A program made the translations under genes and the position numbers. Shown here one piece after another: positions 23,981 through 38,433 of a stretch of 64,000 nucleotides of DNA (positions are counted from its first letter, which is position 1; each line of letters begins with the position of its first letter). The notes below the pieces were generated by a model. The model had not been told where the DNA came from. It saw only the letters and a list, made by a program, of their open reading frames with translations, and made no database searches. The DNA is from Capsicum annuum (taxonomy: Eukaryota > Streptophyta > Magnoliopsida > Solanales > Solanaceae), in contig NC_061114.1 in assembly GCF_002878395.1 (NCBI RefSeq), forward strand, positions 168,800,883 to 168,864,882. The letters are read 5' to 3'.

Positions 23981-26361
23981 TAGCATGAAACACTCTAGAT
24001 TTTTGGCCCTTTGAAATTTCCTAAGCTTTGAGCTCTCTTCCTTGTTATTAATTTTAACCATACGAGTTGTATGGTGTCTTGATAGGTTGGGTGACCCTAG
24101 TCTTAGGGTATCCAGTAGATGGTTGTTGGGTTTTTTTTCCTTGGTTATGACTTAGTGGTAATGTGTCATTAAAGGTGGTGATGAGTCATTAGGATAAACC
24201 TTAACCAAATTAGTAACTTAGTGGCTTGACTTTTTTTTGAGTATGAGTGGCGTAGTAGGAGCTGTAAGGATAGATTATGAGTCATAAGGTGAAGTCATAC
24301 GTTGTCCAGTGTCTGACCTATTTGGGTACTGTGTTGGCAAAAACTAAACTCTATGAGTTGTTGATCAAGTTACGAGTGGGATCACAGAGTCGTAAGGTTT
24401 GCAGTATTTAGGTGTCCAACTCATAGTCTATGATACGACTCAAGGTTACGAGTCGTATGACGTGGTGATACATCAATGGGTCGACTAGAAATCAAGGGCA
24501 TCTTTTTATAGTTTTTAAGTTGGGGGCATTATCGATATTTCCAACTTTAAGTCCCTTTGGTACCATGACTTAAATTATTCCTTGGGACTTCATTAACACA
24601 TCATTCTCTATAAAACACTTCAAAAGTCTCTCTCAAACTTTTTGTTCAAGCTGAGGGTGGGGTTTCAAAGAAAGTGATCATATAGGTTTTAAGGGTGCAA
24701 TCTCTTCCAAATTTCTAGGTATCTCAGGCATGTAACTCCTCCCTCATTGTTATTTTACTTAAAGAACTTGTTTTAATGTATGGCTTGCATGGTATTGTTA
24801 TGGTTTTGAAATAAAGGTTGTGGGTCTTTGAATGCTTAATGTTGAATGATGTTTTTCCATGGTTTAATTGTGGTCTTCCATGTTTTAATTATGGTTTTGA
24901 ACATGTGAGAGCATGGGTATGGTGGTAGAATGTGATAATGGTAACATTCTATAAACTTTTGACTTTTGAAGTGGTTATGCCCCAAATCTCGTATGGTAAA
25001 TTTGGTTTGTAGTTATGAGAAAGGTGCGAATTTTAACTAGGGGTACAATGGAATCCCCAAAGTATTGGTTTGACTTATTTCTTAAAACTAATGCATGGTA
25101 TAAATGGTTAAGGATGGTTTTGAAAACTTTGTGGGGTACACGGGAATCTCCCAAGTGATTATATAATGAAAACCTTATGAGATACATGGAAATCCCCCAA
25201 GTGATTTTAATAATGGAGTCTGTGGGGTACATGAATATCCCCTAAGTGTCAGCTAATGACATTTCTTGCAAGCTATATTCGGTATGATGATACCATTTAA
25301 TAATGTCTTAATAATTGACTCCTGGAATTGGTGGTCTGGTTGTGTGCTAAATGTTTTTATTGGGCAATAATAAGGATTCTGATAGTTAGTCGTGAAGGTG
25401 TGATTCCGAAGGACGAACACTAGAAACTCATGTTTGCCGACAAGAGGGATGGTATTGATGACCTTGAACTTATGGGGTATAAATGAATCCCCTATGTCTA
25501 TAAACGAATATATGTATTATAGAGGGAGAAGGGTACAAGGGAATCCCCGGTCATTTATGGTATCTCCAGTTTATGCGGCTACAAACACAAGGCCCGTTCA
25601 AGGGATAACACTGGACCCATATATCCCGCAGGTGGAACTATGACGGAATGCTACACTATCCAGGTTAAGGTTTTAAAATAGATGCTAAACCTTGTTCCCT
25701 ATTCCATCATGGTATATAGGTATATATGTATTTGCATATGGTTTATATGCATTGGTTTGACTTTGTTTGGATTAATGGAATTACTTTATCTTTGTACCCT
25801 AGTTAAATGCTAGAGTTCACCCTGCTAACCACTTTCAAACATTGTATCCCCACACAATGCAGGAACTGGTCATACTACTATTCCTCCTACTCAGTGACTT
25901 GGTAATTCGGGGATAGTTGTTAAGTCATACTAAAGTGATGAGCTTCCTACTCTGAAAGACCCCGTTTCATAATATAGACTTATTTATGTCATTATTATTC
26001 TTTGGTTTTGGTTTTTGGATATGGTCAGGGGCATGTCCCGACTGGATATTCTTTGGTTCTAACTAGAGGCTTTATTAGACTACTATGGGCATGGGCAGTG
26101 CCAGTATTAGTGTTAACATTGGTATTGGTATTGGAATTGGGAGTGGCATTAGATGGTTAATTGTTTATGGATTTCGATTTTTATTATAGAAGTGTTATCA
26201 TGTCTTCAAATTAATACTATTTTAGCTTGTTATATGTTCGAAATTTATCTGATATGGGTTGAAGGTTGGTTAATATTTTGGGTATTGGGGGTGATATTCG
26301 GTCCTGGTTGGACTTGAGATACCCGACACGGTCAGGCCCTGGTTCGAGTTATGTCATAGCA
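23981..26361 (+). mobile_element. solo LTR (23,986-26,356) with target duplication TAGCA
   Basis: TAGCA occurs at 23,981-23,985 and 26,357-26,361. Between them is one LTR beginning TGAAACAC and ending TGTCA, of the same family as 9,329-11,480. It splits gypsy-2 between RNase H and integrase. Six copies of a sub-repeat like GGGTACAAGGGAATCCCC lie near 25,040, 25,131, 25,170, 25,224, 25,475 and 25,530. Confidence 0.9.
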
Positions 26362-27135
26362 CATGTGGAAGTTAGGTCCATATTATATGGATAAATCAAA
26401 AGTAGGTAGTTCAAAGGCAAGAAACTGATCAATATCAGAGAAAAAGTTTTACATGGTGAGGCGAGAGAAGCCATTCTTGATAACGAGGGAGCACTAAGGA
26501 TTTAGGATACTCATGCATACCTCGGGTAGGCAATTAGATTCCTACTATTCTAGTAGAGTCCATAATTCTAAGTACTCTATACATTCGGGTACCAACAAGA
26601 TGTATAGTGATTTCAGGCAATATTATTGACGGCAAAAAATAAAGCGTCACATTATGGGTTTTGTAACCAAGTATCAAAACTACTAGCTGGTCAAATATGA
26701 ATATTATTGGTGGCAAAGAATGAACATTGCTGGTACTTTTCAGAGAATATCCATTCCAAAACGGAAATGGGAAAGGATAACCAGGGATTTTGTGGTAGTC
26801 CTTTCTAAAATGTTAAGGAAGTGTGACTCTATATAGGTTATTATAGATCAGCAAGCCAAGTTGGATCACTTTATCCCTGTAAGAGTACACAATAATGCAG
26901 CTAAGTTATCCAAGATATATGTGAAGGAGACTGTAAGGCTGCATGGGGTACCGGTTTTGTTTTGTATCAGACAGAAGTCCTTAGTTCACCTCCAATTTTT
27001 GCGAGAGGTTAAGTTAGAATTAGGTTAGAGGTTGGACCTAAGTACAGCTTTCCAACTTCAGATTGACGATCATTCTGAGCAAACTATCCAACTCATAGAG
27101 GAAATACTTTGGGCTTTTACTATTGACTTGAGGGA
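26362..27135 (+). pseudogene. integrase of gypsy-2, first part
   Basis: YSIHSGTNKMYSDFRQYY near 26,575 is the H2C2 zinc-binding segment. IPKRKWERITRDFVVVLS near 26,755 begins the catalytic core, with its first Asp. IIDQQAKLDHFIPVRV near 26,842 carries the second strand, and RLDLSTAFQLQIDDHSEQT near 27,035 the helix with the catalytic Glu region. The reading stops at WAFTIDLRD (27,134), where a minus-strand LTR is inserted. The third catalytic region is mutated and stops are present. Confidence 0.85.
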
Positions 27136-27888
27136 TATCACGATCCAAACCAACTAACCTAGCAGGCACCTACTCTATCCTAATAGCTAGGAAAACCTAT
27201 ATTACGCAACCAAAATATGCGAATAAATTTTATTTATAATACTGGATAAAATTTAAAAAATAAATTAAAAGCAAATAAATAAACTTTTCTAAAACTTCTT
27301 ACAATTGTGTTTTATTACCTCAAGACTTGGTAAAACATGTACCAAAGAAACCTATTAAGGAATAGATTGGCAATAAAATAAATAACATAAAGACTTTAAC
27401 ATCTCCTAGGAAGGAAGTATAGAAGTTGGCATTGAATATCGCCATCCATCTAGTAAATGCAAACTAACCTACATCTAGTCTACACCCCAAGAAAGAATGT
27501 CGAAGGGTAGGGTTAGTACGAACCCACGTACTAGTAGGCATCATCGGTCAACCGTGATAGTCCACATAATCATAAAATAGAATCAAGGAAAAGAAATAAT
27601 GACATCTTAAATGAAATATAATTCAACTAAGTTTGTAATATCATTATAACACTTTGTGTATATGATTTACAATTCAACAACTCTATTAACAAGATTATAT
27701 TCACCACTAGCATAATCAAGCATCATTATTCACACATCCACCATGATTCAATACCACCCCTTTATTCGCATTACCTCTTCTATTACCCATATCTATAGGA
27801 TCAACCCAGCACCAATAGATAACTGACACTAATATTTTGAGCTAACAACTAAACACTCTCTTATAATATTAAAGTATAATAACTAGCC

Positions 27889-30318
27889 TGTAACGCCCCA
27901 AGAGTACACTCTAGACACCACACGGTGCTTACTGCCTCGAAGGACCACAACCTAACCGATGAACTGGTACCTGATGTGAGAACTAAATAAAATAACGAAG
28001 ACATGCACAGAACTTAGCTAAAAATGACATAAAGTTTTAACTACTAAAAATAAATACTAAATCATAGTTTTAAAATGTCTAAAACATACTGTAAATACTG
28101 ATAAAACAATTGATAATAACAACTAAAAACTGACTATCCATCTATACTAGTCTAAAAGCCTCTAAATTGGCTGACTGTGGGGTTGATGGGACAAGCCCCC
28201 AACTAAACTATCGACTGGCTACTGAAATGAAGTGAAATAAACATAAATGGTCCTTATAATATGAGGACTCACAACTGTTGTTGCTACTGTGCACTGGGAT
28301 ATCTAGGTGTGGTTGGGAACATGATCATCCAAACCTTTGATATTAGACATCATAGCACAAGAAACAAGTATGCAATCAGTAATTTGAATGTACTGGTATG
28401 AGAGATGAGGTTAGGATGTTATGCATGGTTTATGTGCATGAATAATAACTGACTAAATAAATAGCATGGGATAACTTGAACATGAAGTAATAACTGGTTG
28501 AACAATATGAGATAACTAAGTAAACATGCATGAAGTAAAAACTGACTGGCTAGCATGAGATTACTGAATATAAATGTGTGAAGCTATAAAATTTGAGAAT
28601 ATATGACCAAGCATATAACATGATTCTGAAATAGTCTATAAACTGAAATAAAAAAAATTTAATGAATAACTAGTAAATTGTATGCTATTTTCAATGCAAA
28701 CTTGAACAGAACTTTGTACTAAATACTGAACTGAGACTATGAGAGGTATCATCTAACCGACATGCCCCGCTCTGAACTTATTGGGGTTCAACCTATAACC
28801 CCAGTTGAAAGGGTATTAGCACCATGCCACGGGCACTAACAATGGCTTTATGGATCTCCTAAGCTACTAAAAAACTAAGATGTCAAGCTTAAACTGATGG
28901 GTGACACGTGGGCGGAGTCAAGCCTAATCTGACGAATGACCCCTGGGAGGTAGTCAAGCTTAAACTGACAGGTGACTCCTCATCCTACGCTAGCTATATA
29001 GATTTGGAATATAGGTACTACTATTAATGACTCTGCCTAACTGACGGGGAAGCTGCAATCCCTGCATTTGCTCGGTCCTAAATCCTACTTCCAACTGAAA
29101 GACACTGAATACAAGACTAAACTAGGTTTAGCTATTTATAGTAACTGACTGAATAGACAATGCTCATGACTATTCTAAAACCATACCGTGGATAGTGAAA
29201 AATAGGTAAGTAGCTAAATTTTAGGTATTCAAACCCCCATGAATCAAAAGCCATAACAACAAGATCATACTAAAACTTTGATGACATAATAGTAAGTCAT
29301 TATTCAAAACTCATTCTCTTATACATTTCATCAAACATATAAGGGTCATGATTTAAAGCATGAAGATAGTTTAAAATATTTGATAATCACATGGCTATAA
29401 TACTAAACTATAAATTAGGGATTTAACATGAAAACATTATCTATTCAATGTGTGAAGTTTAATTTCAACAACAACTCCTTGTAAACATCATGTATAATCA
29501 AAAACCATAAAGATTCAAGGATATAGTTTATTGTAAACATCTAAACTCATGATTTAAACCTTAAAATGGATTCTTGGGCTCCATGGGTTAAAACAGTCCA
29601 TGGATTAATATCTAACATACCTTAATAGAAGATTTCTTGAAGATTACTTGAACTTAGTAGCTTGGAACCTTGATTTCTTAAGAAAGAAACTTGAATTTGT
29701 TCTTGGGAAAGGGGAGGGTTTTTACGTGAGTTGATTTGAGGAAGATGGGAAAATAACACCCTTTTTGAGTTATAAATCATGTTTGGACCGCTAGGGATGA
29801 GGGAAAAGGACTAAACTGCCCCTTGGCCTCTTTTTCTCGTGTAAATAACCCTCGTGGCATGAACTCTAGAAAGGTGGAATGGACCTTGCATCGCCTCCAA
29901 TAAAAAAGGAATGGACCTCGCATCATAAGCCTATTGCGAGACCTTACTGCCTCACACAAAAACTGAAATAACTTTTTACTCGGGTATCAAATTAAGGCAA
30001 AATTTATATCATTCCAACGCTAATTCGATTATTTGTAATTTGGTGGGTCTTAATCTGATAAATTCTTTATATACAAAAAGTTATACTCATACAAATATGA
30101 CTCTTGTTAAATTGAACACCAAAAATTAGCCGAATCAAAGGGTTTGAGCTCAACTTTGTTCTAAGTGATTCTTATAAACATTTTTCCCACGTCATAATCT
30201 TTCTTCACACTAGGTTAATGATCATCAAACATGGATTCAAGTATGAATCACAGGATGAGAGTTTACACTTGTAGGAATAAAGTTCCAATTTTTAGCTTAG
30301 AAGTGTGTGGGTATTACA
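27889..30318 (-). repeat. 3' LTR of the non-autonomous element (2,430 bp)
   Basis: Its outer end is TGTAACGCCCC at 27,889 and its inner end ...GTATTACA at 30,318. It aligns along its length with 35,999-38,433. Confidence 0.9.
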
Positions 30319-30319
30319 C

Positions 30320-30337
30320 TATCTCCCTCTTGGGAAC
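30320..30337 (-). other. polypurine tract of the non-autonomous element
   Basis: The minus strand reads a purine-rich CCCAAGAGGGAGATA immediately before the 3' LTR, preceded by ATTCGAGGTCAAATGTT, the usual text before the tract in this family. Confidence 0.65.
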
Positions 30338-32607
30338 ATTTGACCTCGAATGAGACTGATTTGACTGAGATTTCTGTATAAAGGTAACTCAGATTTTATT
30401 CTGAACATGCATGACTTGGAACATAACTGGGAACATGATTGCATGACTGAGTCTGAGCATAATACATAAACTGAACTAATTTTATGAATACATGTATTGA
30501 CATGAGAATGGTTATAAGGCTGAGATAGAAATGAGAGAGTTAAATTATGAGTAACCACCGCCTTAAGATGGATCTAGTTTTGTGAAGAACAGTTGAGAGG
30601 TTTATTACATGGGGGAAACCAGGGTATTACAACATTCCCAGAGTGATACTGACTTGGCTAAAATACTTAGAAAAGACTGAGATGATGTACGGAACACTTA
30701 CAGGCTGAATCATGACTGAATATCTAAAATCTGAAACTAATGCATGAACTGAACTTAATTTACAATTTACATAAATGTAAAATAAATTACCTCTTGGAAT
30801 GGCCATACTCATGAGACTCTAGATAGTAAGACTAGGTCGAAAGATAGAAAACTATAGGAACTTGTTTATCAGGATACTAAACTAAATTGTTGGTTAAACG
30901 GACTGAATCATACTGAAATATTATACTTAACCACACATTTCACTTCAAAACTGCACTTCACTTGAGACTACTAAAAATATTCACATGGGCACTGATAACT
31001 TTACCTACTAAAGTCTGAGCTGAACTAAATTCTCTCACTATGTTCAAGCCTACTTGAATGTACAAAGTGGACCCATCATACTGTATATTAGCCCAAATCA
31101 TGAATTACACACACCCTATACTTCCACAATATCTCATCTCATGAATAATTATTATTACTACTTCAGCAACTTCATTCAACCTCTTACTAGACATTCAATA
31201 ACGCACAATGCATTCATTCACATATATACAAACATGAAATTCAAGCCTATCTTCATGACCACATATGCCCTTTTAAACAAACACCCATAAAAGCATCTTC
31301 CTCATATCCTCCAAACCTCCATCATTAACAACTTCAATGCACTACCCCAATAAAACACACACAAAGTTTAAACTAACCATGATATATATCAAAAACTTTA
31401 CCTCAATCTCACTTCACACTTACAACCTTAGCTAAAACAAGCATACAACAATCTTTCATCCATAATAAACATTTACTCTCTTATATCTAAGCAATTGCTC
31501 ATCATTACAATTATCTCATAAGGAGAGGTCACTAAAAGGTTAACACATGAGGACCTTAATCATGAATGAACGCTATACATTACATGAAACTTAACTGAGG
31601 CTAGAGAAATAGAATACCAACATCATGGATTCATTAAGTGATCTGAACTGAGGACATACTTGACCTAAATCTGAATTTGGTTGATCATTAAAAGTGTTGC
31701 ATAAGTACTGGAACTGAACATACTACCAAGCATGAATACATGAGTCATAAGATACATTACCTCAGTTTGGAGTTTCAAAATCCATGTAACATGGTTCAGA
31801 CTTCTAGATGAACTAGAACTCCTTATACTAGGAACTGGAAGTGTATATAATTTTCTATAAAGTGTATGACTATGAGATATGATCATAGGGATACTTGTAA
31901 GGCATGATTAGATATTGTGACAACTAAAACACTAAACTTTGCATTGAGATGAGAATGGGTTGGGCATCATCCTTCCTTACCTTTATTCTATAAAATACTG
32001 GCATCACTACTAGAATCTGGGATCCTAACTTGGTTACTTGTTCTATCATCTTCCCCTTAGCTTCAAGCCATCATTCTAAGTTTATGAACCACTTAAAAAA
32101 CTATAAACTCAACTGAAACCACTTTAATCTAGGGTTTGAGATATAACAGTACTCATAAACACTAAACTCACCCTGAAAGACTGCACCTGAAAGTGTAAAA
32201 CTCTACTGCGAATACTTTGTTCTAATATAGAAATCCTAACTTTCTATAACCCAAATAGTCATCATACAATAACTTAAATACTGACTAACTTAGAATTTCC
32301 AGGAGTATCACCATACAATGAGTTCACACCATCTAGTTCTTCAACTCTACTTTTTATTAGCTCAACCATCAAAGATTCAAACTTAGATTCTAACACTTAT
32401 CATGGATATTCCCAAGCCTTTAAGGAACCATACTAACTTTATTCATAGCCTACTAACATAACATATGTAAATCATAATCCCACCATAATACAACTAGCCC
32501 CATGGAATACATACTCTTTTCAATCATGATAACACTATCCCAACTCTACTACTACTGCTAAACTCCTCATTTCATAATTCTAACTCTAGGTCATATGCTA
32601 TCATTGG
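30338..32607. other. internal region of the non-autonomous element, no coding content seen
   Basis: I found no gag, protease, RT or integrase motif on either strand. Open frames here are at most about 80 codons and look random. Around 30,600-30,650 a phrase like the LTR/tract junction (GGGTATTACAACATTCCC) recurs, which suggests internal rearrangement. This stretch continues at 35,563-35,982, after the nested solo LTR. Confidence 0.5.
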
Positions 32608-35562
32608 TGTAATACCCTATATTTCATCTAGCTTCGATTCATCTCTAAAATATCAAAGATCTTTCTTCATAGATGAATAACTTTTATTCCCTATGGTATT
32701 TTCAAGATTTTGAATTTTTATCATGTGAAAAATTGAATAAGCTTTCCATCGATATCAAATTCATCCAAATCCGATACTTGGACGAAGAGTTAGAGCTATT
32801 TTAGTAAGACAGTATACCACCTAGTACTTTACGCGTCGCGGAGTCAGCCAAAATGTCAATCATCAAAATCTAGTGAGCCTCCATGATTATGGTGCGTCAT
32901 GCCAAGGTTTAATTTTAGAATTGTCAAATTCCAGTGCACCAATGCAATAACACCTTGTTGCGGGGCCATTCCAGTTCGCAACCAAGGTGGCAATGCAATT
33001 TCTATCGCGTCACACCATCATCCAGTTTTCTAATCGTCCACTTTTCATTGAGCTGGAACGAGTCCATCACGTCGCACCAGCTTGAAAAAATTGGGATTTT
33101 GTTCAGGTTTTGTTATTTAAATTTCAGGGACAATTTAGTATTTTCCCTAAATCCCCAAGCAATCTATACACGGGATTTAAACCCTTAGTAGCTAAAATTG
33201 CTCATTTATTTTCACTATTCCACAAGAACAAAAGCATTCTCTCTCAAAGATAGAAAAACCCTAGCTCCCAAGTTTCAAAAGCAATCTTAAGAATCCCTCA
33301 AAGAGTCTTAAAGAACTTCAAGAATCTAGATTTTCAGGTATGTTACATGTTGATTCTTGGGTTCCTTCCACCAAAGAAGTTCAAGAATCCCTTTTTATAC
33401 TGTAAAGATTGTTATTTATGAGTTTTCATGATTTATGTGAATTGAGATTGAAGTTTATGATGTTGTTGAGTTTTAATTCATGTTTTGGTTACAAAGTTCC
33501 AAACTTTGGTCCTAGTATGAGGTGAATTTCATGATATTCATAACAAACCCTACAAGATGCATGTTGATTGATGTAACCATGTTAATTAGGTGTATTAAAT
33601 ATTGTATGACCAAAGTATGCTCCCCATATGTTTGATAAAATGCTTGTGTGAAGGAAATAGAGTAATTATAGCATATTGACAGGAAATCCACAATTATGTA
33701 TAAGTCCATGCATGCCAAGTTTCTATTGAAAAGCCTTCATGAATGAATTGTGACATGTTAGCATGAAATCCCCAATTATGTACACTTGAATGCATGTTAT
33801 GTGTTTGATGTAAAACCTTTCGGTATGAGTTATGAGATATTGGTATGAATTCCCTATGCAATCACATGTTAATACTTCGAAGTGCTTGAATAGATGTCTC
33901 ATTTTTATATATTATGAATATTAGCCTATTGTTATGATGTTCAAGAGTGGTCATGTCTTGTATTATTTATGTTATCGAGTCCTGGGGATATTTATACCCA
34001 ATAATTTAGCTATTTGTCTAGATCCAGTGTTAGTTTCAGAATAATCTCAGTCAAGCCTCGATCAGTAGAAATTAGACAGTCCTAGAACTTAGGAAATCTC
34101 AGTAATCTCAGTATCAATAGCATTCAAACTTCAGTTCAGTAATAAATTCAGAACTCAAAAGTATTTCATCTATCAATGGAACTCAGTGAATTCAAATTAG
34201 CTCAGTTAATCAGTACGATCAGTAATAGATTCAGCTCAGTCTATTACAGTCCAAGAATTAGTTTATAGTCTTTTAGTTGGGAGTAGGATTTAGCACCGAA
34301 TGAAGCTGGGGATGGGGGCTCACTCGTTAGATAGGACTGAGATTCGTAGAAGCAATCCCTAAGTTCTAGAACTATGTAGCCAGTGTAGGTTATGAGATAT
34401 CACCCATTAGATAGGACTAGCATACTCAGGGATCACCCGCTAGTACAGGACTGATTTTAGGGGGTCACCCGCTAGATTAGGACTAACTCCATTACAGTTA
34501 TCTTTACCCATGTCACGGCACTGACACCCTTCTAAATGGGATTATAGGTTGGACCCCATTAGTTCAGATTCAGGGCATGTCGATTAGATAACTACCTCCT
34601 ATAGTATTATCTTCAGAATCAGTCTTAGTAAAAGAACTCATCTCAGTACCATAGATTCAGGACTGTTAGATACAATCACTCAATAGTATTATCAATGTAT
34701 TTAGAGATCACCTGCTAGATAGGACTGATCTTAGATTTAGTCAAGAAGTATCAGTATTAGTACCATTAGATTTAAAGATCATCCACTAGATAGGACTGAT
34801 CTCAGATTCAGTTAATCATCTTCATTATCAGTATATTCAGAGATCACCCGCTATATAGGACTGATCTCAACCTCAGTCAATCAGATATCAGTATCAGTAG
34901 ACTCAATTATTAGAAGTTCAGTTAGTAGAATTCAGTATTTAGTATTTCCATGACTTCAGTTATAGTTTATGCATTCACGTATGTATCCTCATTTAGTAGT
35001 GTCATGATATTCAGTCAGTATTATTCATGCATATGAACCCTTGCATTTAGCCTTACCTCATCTAGCATACCAGTACATTCCCACGTACTGACGTATACTT
35101 TTCTCTTGTGCTATGGTGTCTTATACTATAGGTTCAGAAGCACGGGATCCAGATCACCCTTAGTAGTTCAGATTCAGCCAGCAACAGTAGACTTAGCAGT
35201 GAGTCCTTATTATTCGAGGATGTCTCTTATTTCTTTATTGCATAGATTCAGTATTTTGGTAGACGGAGTTAATTGAGGGGTTATCCAATCAACTCCTTAT
35301 TCAGATAATTTAGAGACTTTCAGACTACTGTGTTTTTCAGACTAGTTGTTCGGACAGATGTTTTGGTTTTAATACTATTAAACTTTATTCAATTATATTT
35401 AAGTATTCAACCTTATGGCAAGTTTCCACCAATTTTCCATAATTTTACAATATATTATTTAGCGCTCAGTTACTGATATCAGTCATGGGTTAGCTTGTGG
35501 TCTTTCAGGGTCATAAGCACCGTGTATCATCCAGGGTTCAGAATTTGAGGTGTTACAATTAG
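32603..35562 (+). mobile_element. solo Tekay-family LTR (32,608-35,557), target duplication ATTGG/ATTAG
   Basis: It starts TGTAATACCC and ends GGTGTTACA. The flanking ATTGG (32,603-32,607) and ATTAG (35,558-35,562) differ at one base. The 3' part shares the family phrase GGTTAGCTTGTGGTCTTTCA. A cluster of six to seven degenerate copies of TCACCCGCTAGATAGGACTGA lies between about 34,390 and 34,870. It lies in the opposite orientation to the element it interrupts. Confidence 0.8.
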
Positions 35563-35982
35563 ATTTTGAGGAGAGATCTAAAAGTACATCTGACTTTGGC
35601 TAAATGCATAATTTTCATAAATCATGAATGAAATATTTCATACTTGGAACATAAATGCACTGATGGGATACTTTAAAGCCTATATATAATCCCATAATTG
35701 TCTATGGGAACTGTCTGAGATAATCTCTATCTGTAAGGATTTAAGCTTGATTGTTTCTCTTACCTTGAAAATGAGGCAGGGCTAGGTTGAATAGAGCAAG
35801 ACAAGAATCTATAAACATTCTTAGAGGGCCTTTATATAACACAATCTGAGATTTGAAAGAAGGGAAACTTTTCCTAAAACGTCTTGTAGTCTCTTCTCCA
35901 TAAGTGTGGCTCACTTCACACACATGCAGAAGACTCTACTCGATGTTGATTTTAGACTCCCTCGAACATTGTAAAACCTTAT

Positions 35983-35994
35983 GCTCTGATACAA
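35983..35994 (-). other. primer-binding site of the non-autonomous element
   Basis: The minus strand reads TTGTATCAGAGC, 4 nt inside the 5' LTR end at 35,999. It matches the initiator tRNA-Met site with one change. Confidence 0.8.
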
Positions 35995-35998
35995 AGAT

Positions 35999-38433
35999 TG
36001 TAACTCCATGAGTGTACACCCTAAATGCCACATGATGCTTATATCCCTAAAGGACCCCAAGCTAACCCATGAGCTAGTACATGCAGTGAGCACTAAGTAA
36101 AATAACGAACACATATGTGAAACTTAGCTGAAAAATGACATAAGGTTTTAACAAAGAAAAAACATACTGAATCATAGTTTTAAAATGTCTAAAATATACT
36201 ATCAATACTGATAAAAAAACTAATAATAACGACTGAAAATTGTCTATCCATCTGTCTAGTCTGAAAGCCTCTAAATTGACTGACTGTGGCGTTAATGGGA
36301 CAAGTCCCCAATAATAATCTGACTGACTACTGAACTAAAATGAAATAAACATAAATAGTCCTTAAAATATAAGGACGGACCATGATACTACTGTTGGTAC
36401 ACTAGGATATCTAGGTGCGGTTGGGAACCTGAGTGTCCAACCTATGATATAAGATATCATAGCTCAAGAAATAAGTATGCGGTCAGTACTTTGAATGAAC
36501 TGGTATGAGAGATAAGGTTAGGCTGTTATGCATGGTTTATATGCATGAATAATAATTGACAGAATGAATAGCATGGGATAAATGAACATTAAGTAATAAC
36601 TGGCTGAACAATATGAGATAATTGGGTAAACATGCATGAAGTAAAGGTTGACTGGCTAGTATAAGATTACTTAATATAAATGCGTAAAAGTTGTAGAATC
36701 TGAGAATACATTACCAAGCATATCAAATGATTCTAAAATAGACTGTAAACTGAAATACTAAAATATGGTAAGTTAATAAACTAATAACTGTATGTTATGG
36801 TCAATGCAAACTTGAATTGAATTCTGTACTGAATACTGAACTGAGACTATGCGAGATATCATTTAATCGACATGCCCTGCTCTAAAGTAATTAGGGTTGA
36901 ACCTGTAACCTCAGTTGAGAGGGTGTTAGTACCATGCCATAGGTACTAAAATTGTCTATGTGGATTCCCTAAGCTACTGAAAAACTAGGATGTCAAGCCT
37001 AAACTAATGGGTGACACTTGGGCGGAGTCAAGCCTAATCTGACGGGTGACCCCTGGGAGGTAGTCAATCCTAAACTGATGGGTGAATACTTATCCTATAC
37101 TGGCTATGTAGTTTTGGAACATAGGAACTTCTCTGACTCTTCCTAATTGACGGGAAAGCTACCATCCCTGCATTTACTTGGTGCTAAATCTTACTCCCAA
37201 ATAAAAGACACTGAATACCGGACTGAACTAAGTTCACTGAACTAAGTTTAACTATTTATAGTAACTAACTGAACTGACAATGCTCATGACTATTCTGAAA
37301 CCATATCATAGATACTAAAAAGTAGGTAAGCATCTAAATTTTCAGTACTTAAACCCCCAGGACTCAATAGCAATAACAATAAGATCATACTAATACTTTG
37401 AGGAAATGATAGGTAGACATTAGTCAAAACTCATTCTCTTAGACATTTTATCAAACATATAAGGGTCATGATTTAAAGCATGAGGATATTTTAAAACATA
37501 TGATAATCATATGGCACCAATACTAAAGCTTAAATTAGGGATTTAACTTGAAAACATCATCAATCCAACGTGTAAAATTTAATTTCAACAAATTCTCATA
37601 AGCATCATGTATAATCGAAAACCATAAATATTCATGGATATAGTACATTATAAACATGTAAAATCATGATTTAAACCTTAAAAATGGATTCTTGGACTCC
37701 ATAGGTAAAAACGTCCCATGGATGAATATCAAACATACCTTAATAGGAGATTTTTTAAAGATTGCTTGAACTTAGTTGCTCAAAAAGTTGAGTTCTCAAG
37801 AAAGAAACTTGAATTTATTCTTGGGAAAGGGGAGAATTTCTACGTGAGTTTATTTGAGGAAGATGGTAAAATAAGGCCCTTTTTGAGTTATAAATCATGT
37901 TTGGACGGCTGGAGATGAGGAAAAAGGACTAAACTGCCCCTTGGCCTCTTTTTCCTATGTAAATAACCCTCGTGGCATGGCACCAAGAAACATGGAATGG
38001 ACCTCATGTTATGCCTCCCAAAAATTAGGATTGGACCTCGCATCATGAGCCTATCGCGAGACCTTTCTGCCTCACACGGAAAAAGACATAACTTTTCACT
38101 CGGGTATCGAATTAAGGAAAAATTGGTATCGTTGAAAAGCTTATTAGATTTTTACAATTTGGTGGGTCTTAATCTAGCAAATTCTTTATATACATATACC
38201 CGTTCAAAGATGACCCTTGTGAAATTGAACACCAAAAATTGGCCAAATTAAAGGCTCTTAACTCAACTTTATTCTAAGTGATTCTTATGAACATTTTTCC
38301 CACCTTATAATATTTCTTCACACTAGGTTAATGATCATGAAATATGGATTCAAGTATGAATCATGGGATGAAAGTTTACACTCGTTGGAGCGAAGATCCA
38401 ATTTCTAGGTTAGGAGCGTGTAGGGTATTACAT
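35999..38433 (-). repeat. 5' LTR of the non-autonomous element (2,435 bp)
   Basis: Its ends are TGTAACTCC (35,999) and GGTATTACA (38,433). It is the same length as its partner, and the two align over their whole length with scattered substitutions. Confidence 0.9.

Noticed and set aside
34380..34880. CRISPR-like repeat cluster
   Set aside because: Irregular spacing, degenerate copies, eukaryotic LTR context.
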